In this document: piece after piece, positions 20,363-30,563 of the stretch
Numbering within the stretch: the stretch's first letter is position 1
Layout: each line of letters starts with the position of its first letter
NCBI GenBank assembly: GCA_933822405.4
Contig: CAKOGP040000802.1
Coordinates: 1-42,015 of the forward strand
Origin: Cylindrotheca closterium
Lineage: Eukaryota; Bacillariophyta; Bacillariophyceae; Bacillariales; Bacillariaceae
Reading direction: 5' to 3'
Length of the DNA: 42,015 nucleotides
Translations under genes and position numbers: made by a program
Notes under the pieces: model-generated
Database searches by the model: none
The model's input: the letters and a program-made list of their open reading frames with translations, nothing else
Told to the model about the DNA's origin: nothing

Positions 20363-21547
20363 TCACATGATGGAGCAGCCACAGGAAGAACTCCCATGAA
20401 TTCTGTTCAATCTGGAAGTATTGATCCAGGGAGATACTCTCCTAGTCATTGGATTGTACTGAAAGGATTCAAACTTGATCAGGCGCACGACATCCTGGAA
20501 AAAGACATCCCAATCAATGGATGGATCTGGCATTCCGTCCAAGTGTTCCTGACCGCACAACAACAGCAAAAAGTCTCGGATTTCCGATTTCATCAATGGA
20601 CGTTCATCTAGCATGTCAAATACACGATCGTGGAAACCAAATTCGCGCATTCTGTGTAGTGGCAATGCATAATTCAGCCAAGGATTTTCCTTGGTGACCT
20701 CGGCCGCTTCTCCGCAGAAGTCATCCAAGACCTCCAATGACAATTCCAATTGGCCATCCAAGTCATTGTAAAAGTTCACGACATCTTCATCATCTGTGCA
20801 CAAGCGAATGACGACCCACACCGGTAGGCCTTCTAGCATTCGAAGTGCATTGACAAATTCAATGTTCTGGGAGTTTCCGCTGTATCCAAAAGTATCGGAT
20901 GGCAATCCATCCGTGGCAATGGTGATGGCAACTTTTTGGCCTGATCCTCTAAGCGCTGGTGCCATCTGGGAAATTTCATTGTGAATATCTAAAATGTGGC
21001 TCGTCAATGGAGTGCATCCATTAGGGCGGGCCCGACGCATGATACTCGTCGCTTGATTTACTTGTTGAGCAATCATACTGTGGTGATCTTCGGCAATGGA
21101 AAACTGTTGGGGCCCAACGTTGGCACCAGGGTCGTTCAATAGACGGAATCTGGTGGGTGCCTCAATGAGACCAGCAAGTCTCGCATGATATTCGACACAC
21201 TCGACAATTTCGTCCCAACGAGAGCAGGGAACCATTCGAATGGCATTGGGGTCCTGGAGTGAGGTAATAATTCGGTGTCCATCTGGCTTCTGCATACTGC
21301 CAGAGTTATCGACAATCCAAATGCGAAGAGCAAAAACCCTCTTCATGTCTTCCATGGACATGCTCAAGCCCTTGGTAAAGCCTTGCTTCATGAGCTCTTG
21401 GATCTGATACTCGGTAAGGTGAGCAGTGTTGTTGTTTCGGTCAGTGGGTCCTGTTCGTGACACATATTCACTTGTGGAGACGGAATAGTTTGGTTTGAGA
21501 GGAATGACAGTGGCCGTCGCAATGGGTGTCTCTGGGGAAGTATTCAT
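20363..21547 (-). CDS. VWA-domain protein 2 with C-terminal CaaX box
   Basis: 394 residues from ATG 21547. This start is chosen because MNTSPETPI aligns with the MNPPPTAPM start of the paralogue at 18612. The frame is open 33 codons further, to ATG 21646. It has the same layout: YQIQELMKQGFTKGL, a VWA domain with an intact MIDAS (IVDNSGSM, GCTPLTSHIL, ATDGLPSD), then VVNFYNDLDGQLELSLEVLD, and a conserved PWLNYALPLHRMREFG to SPWINTSRLNRIHG tail. It ends CGCSIM, so CSIM is a CaaX box (Met favours farnesylation in known systems), with a second upstream Cys that could be palmitoylated. The linker between the MIDAS and the WDEIV motif varies between the two copies. Role unknown; a membrane-tethered ligand-binding or scaffold protein is inferred. 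Confidence 0.85.
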   Translation of the reverse strand: MNTSPETPIATATVIPLKPNYSVSTSEYVSRTGPTDRNNNTAHLTEYQIQELMKQGFTKGLSMSMEDMKRVFALRIWIVDNSGSMQKPDGHRIITSLQDPNAIRMVPCSRWDEIVECVEYHARLAGLIEAPTRFRLLNDPGANVGPQQFSIAEDHHSMIAQQVNQATSIMRRARPNGCTPLTSHILDIHNEISQMAPALRGSGQKVAITIATDGLPSDTFGYSGNSQNIEFVNALRMLEGLPVWVVIRLCTDDEDVVNFYNDLDGQLELSLEVLDDFCGEAAEVTKENPWLNYALPLHRMREFGFHDRVFDMLDERPLMKSEIRDFLLLLCGQEHLDGMPDPSIDWDVFFQDVVRLIKFESFQYNPMTRRVSPWINTSRLNRIHGSSSCGCSIM

Positions 21548-22342
21548 TTTCAATTGCTTTTTGTTATTTTGTAAATTGTGAGCTTTGATTTCAGCCTTTG
21601 CAAATAACAGACCCTCACGACTTACCGTCTGGGCTTGGTACGTCATAAGTGATCAAAACACATCCTGTACATTCCGAAGATTCTTCAAGATTCATTCATT
21701 CGTTCCTCGATGTTGGACGTCATCGTTAGACCATATTCTATCACATTTGAGTCATCGCCGCTCAAAAGCTCCATGACAATGATAATCATGAAGCAGCGCT
21801 GAAGTGGCAGTGCCGTTGTTTGTCTCATTGACGAAGAAAGCATCAGATACAATTTAGGGAACCGTTTTCAACGTTTCATATTTTATCAAAGACCCTTCCT
21901 CCCCCAAACTTGAAATATCAATGGGGGAATATGTTCCCCCATTTCTAAATATCCACAACCTACAGTACATCTGACATTATTTCAGCTAGGTAGCAAATAG
22001 ACGAGGTTTTCAAGCTGTAGCTTGTAGGCAGAGATGATAAATCAATTTCTTTTCAGGGTTTAGATCGATTATTGGGTCGTCCTATGTTACTATTGCAAGT
22101 CAAGTTGAGCTTTTGAAGTCTTCTTCGTCAGCAGGCGCTTTCTGCACTTCGGAGTGTGGTGGGTGTGCTGGTTCAATATTGACCGTCTACTTTTCGATCG
22201 ATCATATAATTTGTGATTGAAGCAGCCCCGCTATTGTCTTTTGGTAATCGTTTGCGGGGGCTTGCAATGCTTCTTCTCTGCCAACTTAGCGAATCAATCA
22301 TTGCCAAACCAGCCAAATCTGAAAGAGTTTCATTCTTCAAGC
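21548..22342. other. Intergenic region with hairpin
   Basis: Upstream of VWA gene 2. It contains the perfect inverted repeat at 21920-21943 and a phrase around 22056-22086 (tttagatcgattattg, gtcgtcctat) that recurs, slightly changed, at 23109-23138. No gene is supported. Confidence 0.4.
21920..21943. repeat. Perfect 10-bp-stem hairpin
   Basis: aatgggggaa, a four-base loop tatg, then ttcccccatt. It lies about 370 bp upstream of VWA gene 2. It could be a cruciform or an RNA hairpin in a transcript; function unknown. Confidence 0.7.
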
Positions 22343-22813
22343 TCAAGTGAGGATGCGCTTGGGAAATTCATGACGCTGATTCATGGCGCTCTGTCCAAGA
22401 TCCTCTCCTTCTTCTTCAAAGATACATCGGAGAGTAGAGAAGCGCTTCTTGTATTCATGGAGGACTGCTTCTTGGACCCAACGACATTCAAGCATGGCAG
22501 ACTCAAAGTGGGGTTTGAGCTTTTGGACGTGCTCCGTCTTGAAGCCTTTTTCAAAGAGGGCGTAGCTCTGAGGATGACTCCGTTTCGGACAGCATCATCA
22601 AAGATGTTGCTTTCAAGAGCGGCTTGAATGAGACTCTTCATGCGAATCTGAATCGATTCCATGTCCATTGCCTTGGAAAGAATATCGAGGTTCCTCGTCC
22701 TCTTGCACGCTTTCACAGAAAACCATGACAAGGAAATCCATTTGGCTCTCCCCACCAAGCTTTTGGGCGAGGCTTTCGTTGAGTAGAGGGAGTTGAATAT
22801 CAGGTCTGTACAT
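22343..22813 (-). pseudogene. Unrecognised gene broken by compensating frameshifts (or with an unresolved intron)
   Basis: ATG 22813 opens a frame reading MYRPDIQLPLLNESLAQKL. Coding-like sequence then continues in the next frame (KAMDMESIQIRMKSLIQ, then ALESNIFDDAVRNGV), and finally in the first frame again (LFEKGFKTEHVQKLKPHF, then VLHEYKKRFSTLRCIFEEE) to a stop at 22343. The full span is exactly 157 codons, so the two shifts cancel. A weak alternative is an intron with a gtgcaa donor and a cctcag acceptor that would skip the middle frame. The composition (charged, helical) looks like real protein in all three parts. I do not recognise the family. Confidence 0.4.
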
Positions 22814-23941
22814 AGTTTTGAATAGGCGTGTGTTTTGTGTGATTTTTATTCATTAGTGAGCACCGGTATGCAAAAGCCTTTCAGTAATGAAAGCTTTGCC
22901 ACATCAATGCGAAAGATACACCTCCTACAGTACCAGGCACAAACTGTACCTGGTGAGTCGAGACGATGTCTTTTTGTGATATTTGGCGAATGGAGTAAAA
23001 TCGAAATACAAGAAACGGGGACAAGCAACAAGGCATTAGAACAATCTGATTCAACAATGTTTATAAGAGTTATTGATAAGACGAACTGACATATGTTGAA
23101 GATGTTTAGGTTTTAGATGGATTATTGTGTCGTCCTATACGATGCTACATGTATCTGTGGATTCCCAGCTCGAGGGGGAGCTCCTTTGCAAAATGTCTCT
23201 GGTTTACACTTGGTTGGCCGTGGAAATATCTTGCAAACAACTCAAGGCGGAACTTCAACTATTTTATTTTTAAAAGGAAAAAGACGATCAGAAACTCGCC
23301 TATATCAATAGGGAAAAAACGAACATCCGATTTATTCTAAAAAATTGAAGCTTATTATTTTTAAAAAAATGTATTAATATGTTCGGACCTTAAAAACGGA
23401 AGATCTTTTTCTTTTAAATGTAACGAGACCATTTTCCTCATACGTCAGCCAGATGAATATGCAAAAGCTACTTGAAGTGAATGGAAAGATACACAAAGCT
23501 GCATGAGTCACCGCAAGCAGTACCTTGTAAAGTGTATCCAGAGTCTGTTGACCTCCGTGCAACATGCACAAAAGAGAATGCTCTGCCTATCCACTGTTGC
23601 CAACACTGTAATGCAAGAAAGAAGAAATCCTGATGACCACTTTGTCTCAATTTTTTAACAAGGTCATTATGAGTAATATGTTCGGTGCAATACCATGTAT
23701 CGCTCGGTTCGAGCTCACCACCGCTTCTGACCGCTCAAAATAGTGAACGCAGCAGAGGTTTCTGCATCTTGGTTTCTGTCAATTGATAAAGAATGCACAT
23801 ACCTGGAGTGTACTTACAGTACACGTACTTTATAAAAGAGCCGAAGAGTTTCCGCCTCTTGCACGGCGTATCGCACAAATCACAAATAATACCCACCGCC
23901 GGATTGCAGTCATCTCAACGCATTATCGTATTACTTTGCTG
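22814..23941. other. Intergenic region, AT-rich
   Basis: No supported gene. Poly-A/T tracts occur at 23255-23420. Short open frames on both strands lack motifs. The last 150 bp are the upstream region of the oxidase gene; an in-frame open stretch from 23783 has no ATG before 23942. Confidence 0.4.
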
Positions 23942-25935
23942 ATGATCATGCTGCCATCTCTACAGAACCTTTTGCTTCTGCTATCGTCATTCCCAATTCT
24001 GACTTTGGCCAAGGAGTACAATGCCAAGGAATGTCTTGCTTGGCCCAACTCGACCGTCTGGACCGAAGATTTGGGTGAGATGCTCACTGCTAACGCCGCC
24101 CTTCATGGCCCCTTCCCCGCAGGCTACTACATGGACTCTTGCGAAAGTTTGGGAACGAATGCCTTTGCCATTTCCCAAGCCGGAAGCGGAATCTGTATGC
24201 ACGCCCATGCTTGCAAACGGGAGTTCTGTCGCCCGGAATTTGGGATGGATTTGCCAGCCTACATTGTGGAAGCCAAGCAGGCTTCTGACATTCAGGCCGC
24301 TCTTAGCTTTAGCAAGACGCACGATATTCAAGTTACTGTCAAGACTACTGGACATTCTTATCATGGAGCCAGTACTGCCAAAGATTCTCTCTTGATTTGG
24401 ATGCAGAATTTTGAAAAGAACGGAACCATTTATGACAATTACACATCGTGTGATGGTGGAACGACCTACCACGCCGTCGTTGCCGTCAATGGTGGAGAGA
24501 CATGGAACGATGTCATCGAAGCAGTCGGGCCCAACTATCACGTCGTCACTGGAGGAGCACGAACCGTTTCTGCAGCCGGCGGATGGCTTCAGGGATCAGG
24601 TCTATCCTTCACTTCTCGCCAATATGGACTTGGAGTCGATCAGGCAGTTCAATTTGAAGCTGTCTTGGCCGATGGGACTATGGTGACCGCCAATTCTTGT
24701 GAAAATACTGATCTGTTTTGGGCACTTCGTGGAGGAGGCGGTACGTAACATCTACATCTCGATCATTACATCTGATGCAGTGTCACCATAATACTGGACG
24801 TTTTCATTAATTCTCACCATTTGCATTGATTCGCATTCATATAGGCGGCACATTTGGTGTGGTCACTAATGTCTTGTACGAGCTTCATCCAGTGACACCC
24901 GTTATTGTCACCAATTGGTTCATTGAAGGATTCGAGAATGCCCCAGATCAAGGTGGTGCGGCAGTAGCAGCGTGGTTCAGCTACTGGATTGAGATTAGTC
25001 CCGATCTAGATCCGCGCATTGGTGGTTTCTTTAGTACCAATGGAGTTCACTTCGTCTTTATGGGGACTCTAGAAGAAGCCAAGGCGGCTTACCTCGACGC
25101 CTTTGATCTTTGGTATAACGATGAGCTTCTACCCATTTCTCAGTTTATTGAGGGCCGGTACGGAGCACTACCGCCAAGTCTTGTCACCGAAGAAGTTCCT
25201 GACTGGTATACTTACAAGGGAGGTGCCGATGCTTACAATAATCCCAATGCAACCGATGCCACTGGAGATGCTTATGCTGGTGTCGAATACATTGCAGCTC
25301 GCCTCGTCCCGGCCTCGTTCATACGCGAAAATCCAGACGAAATCTTCAATCTCTTGATCAACATTGTTTCCACACCTGGTGGATTTCTCAGCTCTGTCAA
25401 TTACATTTTGGGTGGCAACATTCAAAATGTTGGAAACAACGAGACTTCGGTCAGCCCTGCCCTTCGAGGTGCCGCATGGAATCTCTTTACGGATCCAGCC
25501 TCGGTGTCCAAGGTCTTCGAAGTTCTTCCTAACACGGTGACGGGTGCCTGTTTCAATCACCATTCCCCTGTCGAACCCGACTGGCGCAACTCTCTCTGGG
25601 GAACCCAATACGATAGATTGTTGGAACTGAAAAACAAGTATGATCCTGATCGTGTATTCAACTGCTGGCATTGCGTTGGGTACACTGGTGACGAGAATCC
25701 TGTGCTGGAAGGTGATGATACCAGAGACGAAGCAGGGCACCTTTCTACCTTTGAGTGTGTGGTCAAGAATGAAACTGATGGTGGTGACACCAGTGACAAT
25801 GGCACCAGTGACAACAATACTGATACTGATGTTGGCGGCGACGAACCATCGGGATCCCATGCTCCTATGCACCAGCACCAGCACGCAACTGTCGTTGTAG
25901 CAATCGCTGCTTCGATTATTGCATCCGTCTTTTAA
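23942..25935 (+). CDS. Secreted FAD-linked oxidase, berberine-bridge-enzyme-like (2 exons)
   Basis: Exons 23942-24740 and 24845-25935 (104-bp intron, gtacgt to atatag, phase 1) give 629 residues. ATG 23942 is the first in-frame Met and yields a signal peptide (LQNLLLLLSSFPILTLAKE). An FAD-binding PCMH domain spans about 105-290, with VTVKTTGHSYHG supplying the His expected for flavin attachment, and GGARTVSAAGGWLQGSG, GVDQAVQFEAVLADG and LFWALRGGGG. The C-terminal part ends in a BBE-like motif, KYDPDRVFNCWHCVG. The second flavin-linking Cys of bicovalent BBE enzymes is not seen at the usual place. An Asp/Thr-rich linker and a terminal hydrophobic stretch (VVVAIAASIIASVF) suggest a GPI-type or TM anchor. 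A sugar or alcohol oxidase is likely; the substrate is unknown. AATAAA follows the stop. Confidence 0.88.
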
Positions 25936-26171
25936 AGAACACAATAAAAGTAGTGAAAACGAAATTGTTTTTCTTTCGTACGATGATAACGACTCCATGT
26001 TGATATACTCTCTGCGAATACGCGACTTTAGAAAAGCGAAATAGGGTTTTCCTCTCCTACATGGGACCTACAGACTAAAAGCCACATTCTTATAGATGTT
26101 TTACAGACAATTATATCTTTGTCAACCAGCATCACACTGGGATACAGCACCATGTATCGTACTGATCCAGC

Positions 26172-26927
26172 TCACCTTCTTCTGCTATTGGGTGGCATCA
26201 TGGGAGGCGGTAGGGCTGATGATGGCAGAAAGGACTGCCGACACACTGGACAATCATCCTTTCGTTCGTCCACAGTCCACTGTTCAATACATCTTTTATG
26301 ATACATGTGGTTGCATGCTTTGGATATGACATATGCTTCCCCCGGGGAGAAATCATCACAACAAATGGGACATTCGTCTTCCGGGTTGGGTTGGCGTGGT
26401 TCGAATTTTGTTTTTTTCTTGGTGAATCGTCCCGAAGACGCTTTCCTCATTTTCATTTGGTCATCGTCACCTGAATGAATAGTTCCATAATAGAGGCTTA
26501 CAGTAATCTTTTCCATTCGGCGAGGATCCGGAGGCCGTTCATCATTCGATTGAGGGACATTATTATTGTTGTTTGTAGTATTATCAGTCGTAGTATTCCG
26601 GACCACTGCTGTTCTTCTGGCGCCTGGTCTTCTGGTTTGACTCGCTTGTTCGGGATCATAATTCGATCCTTTCTGAAAGGCACAATATCCCATCAGGACG
26701 ACTCCCAACACAAACAGCACGCAAATGGCAATGATGATCACCGTGAAGGTGGACACGGCAGGTTCGTCCTCGTCTTGGTTGCTGTTGCTATTGGCACCGG
26801 GAATAATGTCAATGGCTTCCAAAGCTCTGGCATGGCAAGGATGACGGTTGCTATTTGTACTACAACGGCTCAAGTGGCGAAGAGACCGCAAGTGTCGAGA
26901 TATGGAATCCTCCATCATTTGCGACAC
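26172..26927 (-). CDS. RING-H2 single-TM protein, type A
   Basis: 251 residues, intron-free. An N-terminal basic region with Cys residues, an acidic stretch (NQDEDEPA) and one TM helix at about 61-84 (VIIIAICVLFVLGVVLMGY) come first. A variable Asn/Arg-rich linker follows, then a C-terminal RING-H2 finger (C186, C189, C205, H207, H210, C213, C226, C229; ECPICCDDF and CPVC). This C3H2C3 pattern is that of membrane-anchored ubiquitin E3 ligases of the ATL/RNF type, in which the finger faces the cytosol and recruits an E2. The N-terminus and TM part of this gene recur as decayed fragments between the type B genes. The start could also be Met4 or Met5. Confidence 0.85.
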   Translation of the reverse strand: MSQMMEDSISRHLRSLRHLSRCSTNSNRHPCHARALEAIDIIPGANSNSNQDEDEPAVSTFTVIIIAICVLFVLGVVLMGYCAFQKGSNYDPEQASQTRRPGARRTAVVRNTTTDNTTNNNNNVPQSNDERPPDPRRMEKITVSLYYGTIHSGDDDQMKMRKASSGRFTKKKTKFEPRQPNPEDECPICCDDFSPGEAYVISKACNHMYHKRCIEQWTVDERKDDCPVCRQSFLPSSALPPPMMPPNSRRR

Positions 26928-27216
26928 AAGATGATGGGACTAACTGTTCTGAAATTTATGTTTTGTGTTCGTGCGACTGAGATCATCGCGGACATCTTTG
27001 ACTCAATCGACCAATTTAATTGCAGGGATAAGCTGTACAGTATGTATAATTATTTATATAGGGAGACATGAAAATGCGTGGTGAGTGAGCAAGTCGCAAA
27101 AATAAAGTAAACAGGATTGATGCTTCGCCTACGATGTTGCAGTACTGTTGAAATAAAATAATATATAACTACAATGTCATCCCAATGTAAAATTTACGAG
27201 CATAATAATAGCATGG
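26928..27216. other. Spacer between type A and type B RING genes
   Basis: Upstream of the type A gene and downstream of the first type B gene. The phrase gatgcttcgcctacgatgt near 27119-27137 recurs downstream of the next type B gene (28853-28870) and, weakly, of the fourth (near 32104), so it marks the array unit. Confidence 0.5.
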
Positions 27217-28104
27217 CTATAGTGGCTTGCAAACGAGAGTCACTCGGCACAGCGGACAATCCGAGTGATCCCTGAGCCATTCCTCAATGCAGTCCTGATG
27301 GAATACGTGCTTGCAATTAGTGTTCTTGGCCAAGCAGATGGTTTGTCCAGGTTCGTATGATTGAAGACAAATGGAACATTCGTCGTTCGCCGTAGATCGT
27401 CTCCAAATGGACATGGGAAATCGGGAGGAATGGGAATTATTGGCGCCGTGGTTGTCGTTGTTGTTGACACCACCTTTACCTGGGGGATCGCCATTTTCAA
27501 CCACGCTATCCTCATCTCTAGCCGTATCGCCCATTTTGGCTTCTTCTCTTAGGACATTTGGATCAATGTTTCTCTTATCTGGCAATACAGTTTGGATGTG
27601 AAAGCTGGATTTCATTGTAACATATGAAATTGGATTGCCACCAGATGGGCTCTTGTAGACATTTGCCGATGTAGCGTTGTCGTTGCTTGGAGCGTTGTTG
27701 TTGGTTCGTTGATTTCGCTGACGATTTACAGAGTCTCGAGTGGCACGAATGGCATCGTGATCGGCGTGATTGGTGTTGTTGACCACTCTGCGTGTGTTTT
27801 CCGATTTTCTACAAGCACAACAAGCAATTAGCATTATCACAGCAAACACGCCTATCAAGGCACCAACGATTATACCAGCACGTCCACCGCTATCTCGATC
27901 GCCATTTCCATTGGAACGGTATGCTGCACCGCCATAGAAAAACCCGCCCCCTGCTCCAGTTCCTCCTCGTCCTCCCTTTGTGCGTCTTCCGACGTGCCTA
28001 TATGCAAACGCATAGTCAGGTTCTAGGTGATAATGTGACTTGGTTGACGTGGCTACCTCAAGAGAGCGGTAGCGATTGGGGTTTCGAATGTTGGGCACGA
28101 CCAT
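27217..28104 (-). CDS. RING-H2 single-TM protein, type B copy 1
   Basis: 295 residues, intron-free. It begins with the array's private block MVVPNIRNPNRYRSL, TKSHYHLEPDYA and HVGRRTKGG (residues 1-45), then a Gly-rich stretch and one TM helix (about 77-97, AGIIVGALIGVFAVIMLIA). A Cys/Arg-rich boundary, a disordered linker containing VLPDKRNIDPNVLREEA, and a RING-H2 finger complete it (C243, C246, C264, H266, H269, C272, C283, C286). A membrane E3 ubiquitin ligase is the expected activity; the N-terminal block could bind a substrate or partner. Unlike the other copies it has SHYH and DYA where they read SQYH/SQYD and DHA/DHT/ENT, so it is slightly diverged. Upstream lies a perfect TGACGTCA. 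Confidence 0.88.
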   Translation of the reverse strand: MVVPNIRNPNRYRSLEVATSTKSHYHLEPDYAFAYRHVGRRTKGGRGGTGAGGGFFYGGAAYRSNGNGDRDSGGRAGIIVGALIGVFAVIMLIACCACRKSENTRRVVNNTNHADHDAIRATRDSVNRQRNQRTNNNAPSNDNATSANVYKSPSGGNPISYVTMKSSFHIQTVLPDKRNIDPNVLREEAKMGDTARDEDSVVENGDPPGKGGVNNNDNHGANNSHSSRFPMSIWRRSTANDECSICLQSYEPGQTICLAKNTNCKHVFHQDCIEEWLRDHSDCPLCRVTLVCKPL

Positions 28105-28356
28105 GATGAAATGTAATCTACGAATCAGTCTGCAGCGTATTTTGTGTTCGATGATTCATTCGTTTTGTGCGTGATTGTTCCTGATAAGAATTTGTGTGCC
28201 AAGATCAGGAATTGCACGCGTTTGTATTATAAATATATATTAAAAATATTTCTGGCTAAATGCTTCGCTTGGACCGTCCATTTGTGGTCGCGAAACGTTC
28301 GTCTGCTGCGTAAGAGGTCGCAGTTTTACAGTAGATATAAGTTGTCAACATCAGTC

Positions 28357-28364
28357 TGACGTCA
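28357..28364 (-). promoter_or_regulatory. CRE-like palindrome TGACGTCA upstream of type B copy 1
   Basis: TGACGTCA follows cagtc, as in the other units, about 250 bp upstream of the ATG at 28104. Such sites bind bZIP factors, and TGACGT-type elements are known as CO2/cAMP-responsive sites in a diatom carbonic anhydrase promoter. Assignment to this gene is inference. Confidence 0.45.
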
Positions 28365-28439
28365 TAGGTTTTAAACATAATATCTATGCTAATACCTATA
28401 CCGGTATGAATATACGGTACTGATCTGAACACCAGAAGG

Positions 28440-28620
28440 AAAACGCAATAACGGCGATGATGCTCAGCGTTAAGGTGGACACGGCAGGTTCCTGTTCCTT
28501 CTTCTGTTGAACCTTATTTTCGGGGATCATATCAATCATTGAAATGGCTTTCAAATACCGCAAGTGTCGAGATATGGAATCCTGCGTTATGAGACAGTGA
28601 GGGTTTTACTCTGCAATGTT
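28440..28620 (-). pseudogene. Relic of type A RING gene (N-terminus and TM start), first
   Basis: ggtggacacggcaggttc and cgcaagtgtcgagatatgga match the type A gene at 26740-26910, in the same order and orientation. The part coding for the linker and RING finger is absent, and the frame is broken. It lies between type B copies 1 and 2. Confidence 0.7.
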
Positions 28621-28936
28621 TGACTCGATTGACTCTAAAAAATTTGAGGGGACAGTTTGATGAAGTTGTCATGTGTTTGTTTCTATTTGTTGCGCGGGCA
28701 TTTGTGGAGAAGGACAATATCAAGGGTATAGTACTGATACTTCAAAGTGCTAGGCATAAACTGCAAGCCCCAAATAATAGTTTTCGACACAACAACGTGA
28801 TTGTGATAGAGGCTTGCTTGCAAAATAGCATCGCCTGAAGTATTAAGGTTGATGCTTCAGCTACGATGTAATACCTACTAGTATTAAAATGCTTCACCTA
28901 AAGCGTAAGCCCAATGTATTGGGTATCAGCAAATGA

Positions 28937-29839
28937 TTACAGAGGTTTGTAAACGAGAGTCACTCGACACAGCGGACAATTCGAGTGATCCTTAAGCCAT
29001 TCTTCAATGCAGTCCTGATGAAATACATGCTTGCAATGAGTATTCTTGGCCACGCAGATGGTTTGCCCATATTTGTACGGCTGCAGACAAATGGAGCATT
29101 CGTCCATGGCGGTAAGTCGTCTCCAAGGGGACATGCTGAGAAATCGGGAGGAAATGGAAGTGTTCTTCATAGCACCCTCGTCCTTGTTGGCACCCCCTTT
29201 GCCTGTAGGATCTCCATCTTTAACCACGCCATCCTCATCTCTAGCCGTGACGCCCATTTTAGCTTCTTCGCTAAGGACATTTCGATCAATGTTGCTGTTC
29301 TCTGGTAATACAGTTCGGAAGTAAAAGTTGGTCTTCATGATTGTGATGTGTGAAACTGGATTGCCACCCGATGGGCTCTTGTTGACGTTTGGCGAAGTAT
29401 GGAACCGAATAACATTGGCCGATGAAACAGTGTCGTTGCTTGGAGCGTTGCTGTTGCCTGACTGATTCCGCTGACGATAGATGGGGTCTCGAGTGGCATG
29501 AATGTCACCTTGATTGGCGTGATTGGCGCTCCGTGTGTTTCCCGATTTTCTACAAGCACAACCAATCATATTTAACACAGCACATACGGTAAGCAAGGCA
29601 ATAAGAATAACAACAACACGTCCACCTCCATTATGAACTCTATTGGAACGGTCAGCTCCGCTGCTATAGAGAAACCCGCCTCCCCCTCCAGGTCCTCCTC
29701 CTCGTCCTCCCTTTGTGCGTCTTCCGACGTGCCTGTATGCGAACGCATGGTCAGGTTCTAGGTGATATTGTGACTTGGTTGACGTGGCTACCTGAAGAGT
29801 GCGGTAGCGATTGGGGTTTCGAATGTTGGGCACGACCAT
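28937..29839 (-). CDS. RING-H2 single-TM protein, type B copy 2
   Basis: 300 residues from ATG 29839. The frame is open 69 codons further upstream, but MVVPNIRN is the conserved start in all copies. The N-terminal block (TKSQYHLEPDHA, HVGRRTKGG) is followed by a Gly-rich stretch, the TM helix VVVILIALLTVCAVLNMIG and a linker with HTSPNVNKSPSGGNP and VLPENSNIDRNVLSEEA. The RING-H2 finger is complete (ECSICLQPYKYGQTIC, CKHVFHQDC, CPLC). EPGQ, found in most copies, is KYGQ here. Presumed membrane E3 ligase. Confidence 0.88.
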   Translation of the reverse strand: MVVPNIRNPNRYRTLQVATSTKSQYHLEPDHAFAYRHVGRRTKGGRGGGPGGGGGFLYSSGADRSNRVHNGGGRVVVILIALLTVCAVLNMIGCACRKSGNTRSANHANQGDIHATRDPIYRQRNQSGNSNAPSNDTVSSANVIRFHTSPNVNKSPSGGNPVSHITIMKTNFYFRTVLPENSNIDRNVLSEEAKMGVTARDEDGVVKDGDPTGKGGANKDEGAMKNTSISSRFLSMSPWRRLTAMDECSICLQPYKYGQTICVAKNTHCKHVFHQDCIEEWLKDHSNCPLCRVTLVYKPL

Positions 29840-30071
29840 GATGAAATGTAATAATGTGAAGTCGATCCTTATTTGTGTAATTGTGGATGCGTTATTATGT
29901 TTCTGATAAGAATTTGCTTGGATTGCCAGCGTTTGTCTATTGGCTAAATGCTTCAACTTTTCACGGCGGGCTACCAAAAATTTGGTTGACAGTCTATTTA
30001 TGGTCGCGGAAAGGTTGTAACAGCACCGTACTATACACGTGCCCATCTGTCAGTTTTTAGATGTTGTTGTT

Positions 30072-30100
30072 CCGGAACAAACTCCAGTCAGACGTCATCG
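30072..30100 (-). promoter_or_regulatory. Array upstream element of type B copy 2
   Basis: ccggaacaaactccagtc followed by agacgtcatcg, about 240 bp upstream of ATG 29839. It shares the GGAACAAACTTCAGTCAG-type phrase with the other units and ends in an ACGTCA half-site. Confidence 0.5.
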
Positions 30101-30119
30101 ATGATGTTCTCAAAATTCC

Positions 30120-30430
30120 AATTTTGTGCTTCAGTTAAACTCACAGCAATGATGATCAACGTGAATGTGGACACGGCAGGTTCCTGTTCCTTCTGCTGTT
30201 TAACATTACTTTCAGGAACAATGTCAACCATTGAAGTAGCTTCCAAAACTATTATATATATTGTAAGAAGAATAGCAATCAGTCAACGGGCGAATGACTG
30301 CAAGCGTCGAGCTATGGAATGAATCCTGCATCATGACAATGGATATACTATGGTAGATGTAGATACTGCAAACTACCATGATGGTTTTTTGTTTGTTTGT
30401 TTTTAACACCGCAATATTTGACTCGATCAC
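30120..30430 (-). pseudogene. Relic of type A RING gene, second
   Basis: The stretch with gcaatgatgatcaacgtgaa and gtggacacggcaggttcctg matches the TM-coding part of the type A gene. It is followed by a degraded copy of the N-terminal part (gcgtcgagctatggaa). Stops and indels prevent translation. Confidence 0.7.
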
Positions 30431-30563
30431 CTAGAAACAACCTGAGGGGATGATTAAAGTTATCATGCGTTTGTTTTTTTATTTGTTGTACGGCATTTGC
30501 GGAGAAAAACTATGCCAAGGGTATCGGTTTGTATTGATACTAATTCTCTACATAACAACATGA

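Noticed and set aside
21548..21646. 33-codon N-terminal extension of VWA protein 2
   Set aside because: The paralogue starts at the aligned internal Met, and the extension contains a splice-donor-like gtaagt; the shorter start is preferred but not proven.
23783..23941. Upstream extension of the oxidase frame
   Set aside because: It has no ATG; starting at 23942 gives a proper signal peptide.
29840..30046. 69-codon N-terminal extension of type B copy 2, with similar extensions for copies 3 and 4
   Set aside because: The extensions differ between copies, while MVVPNIRN is constant and is the first Met in copies 1 and 5.
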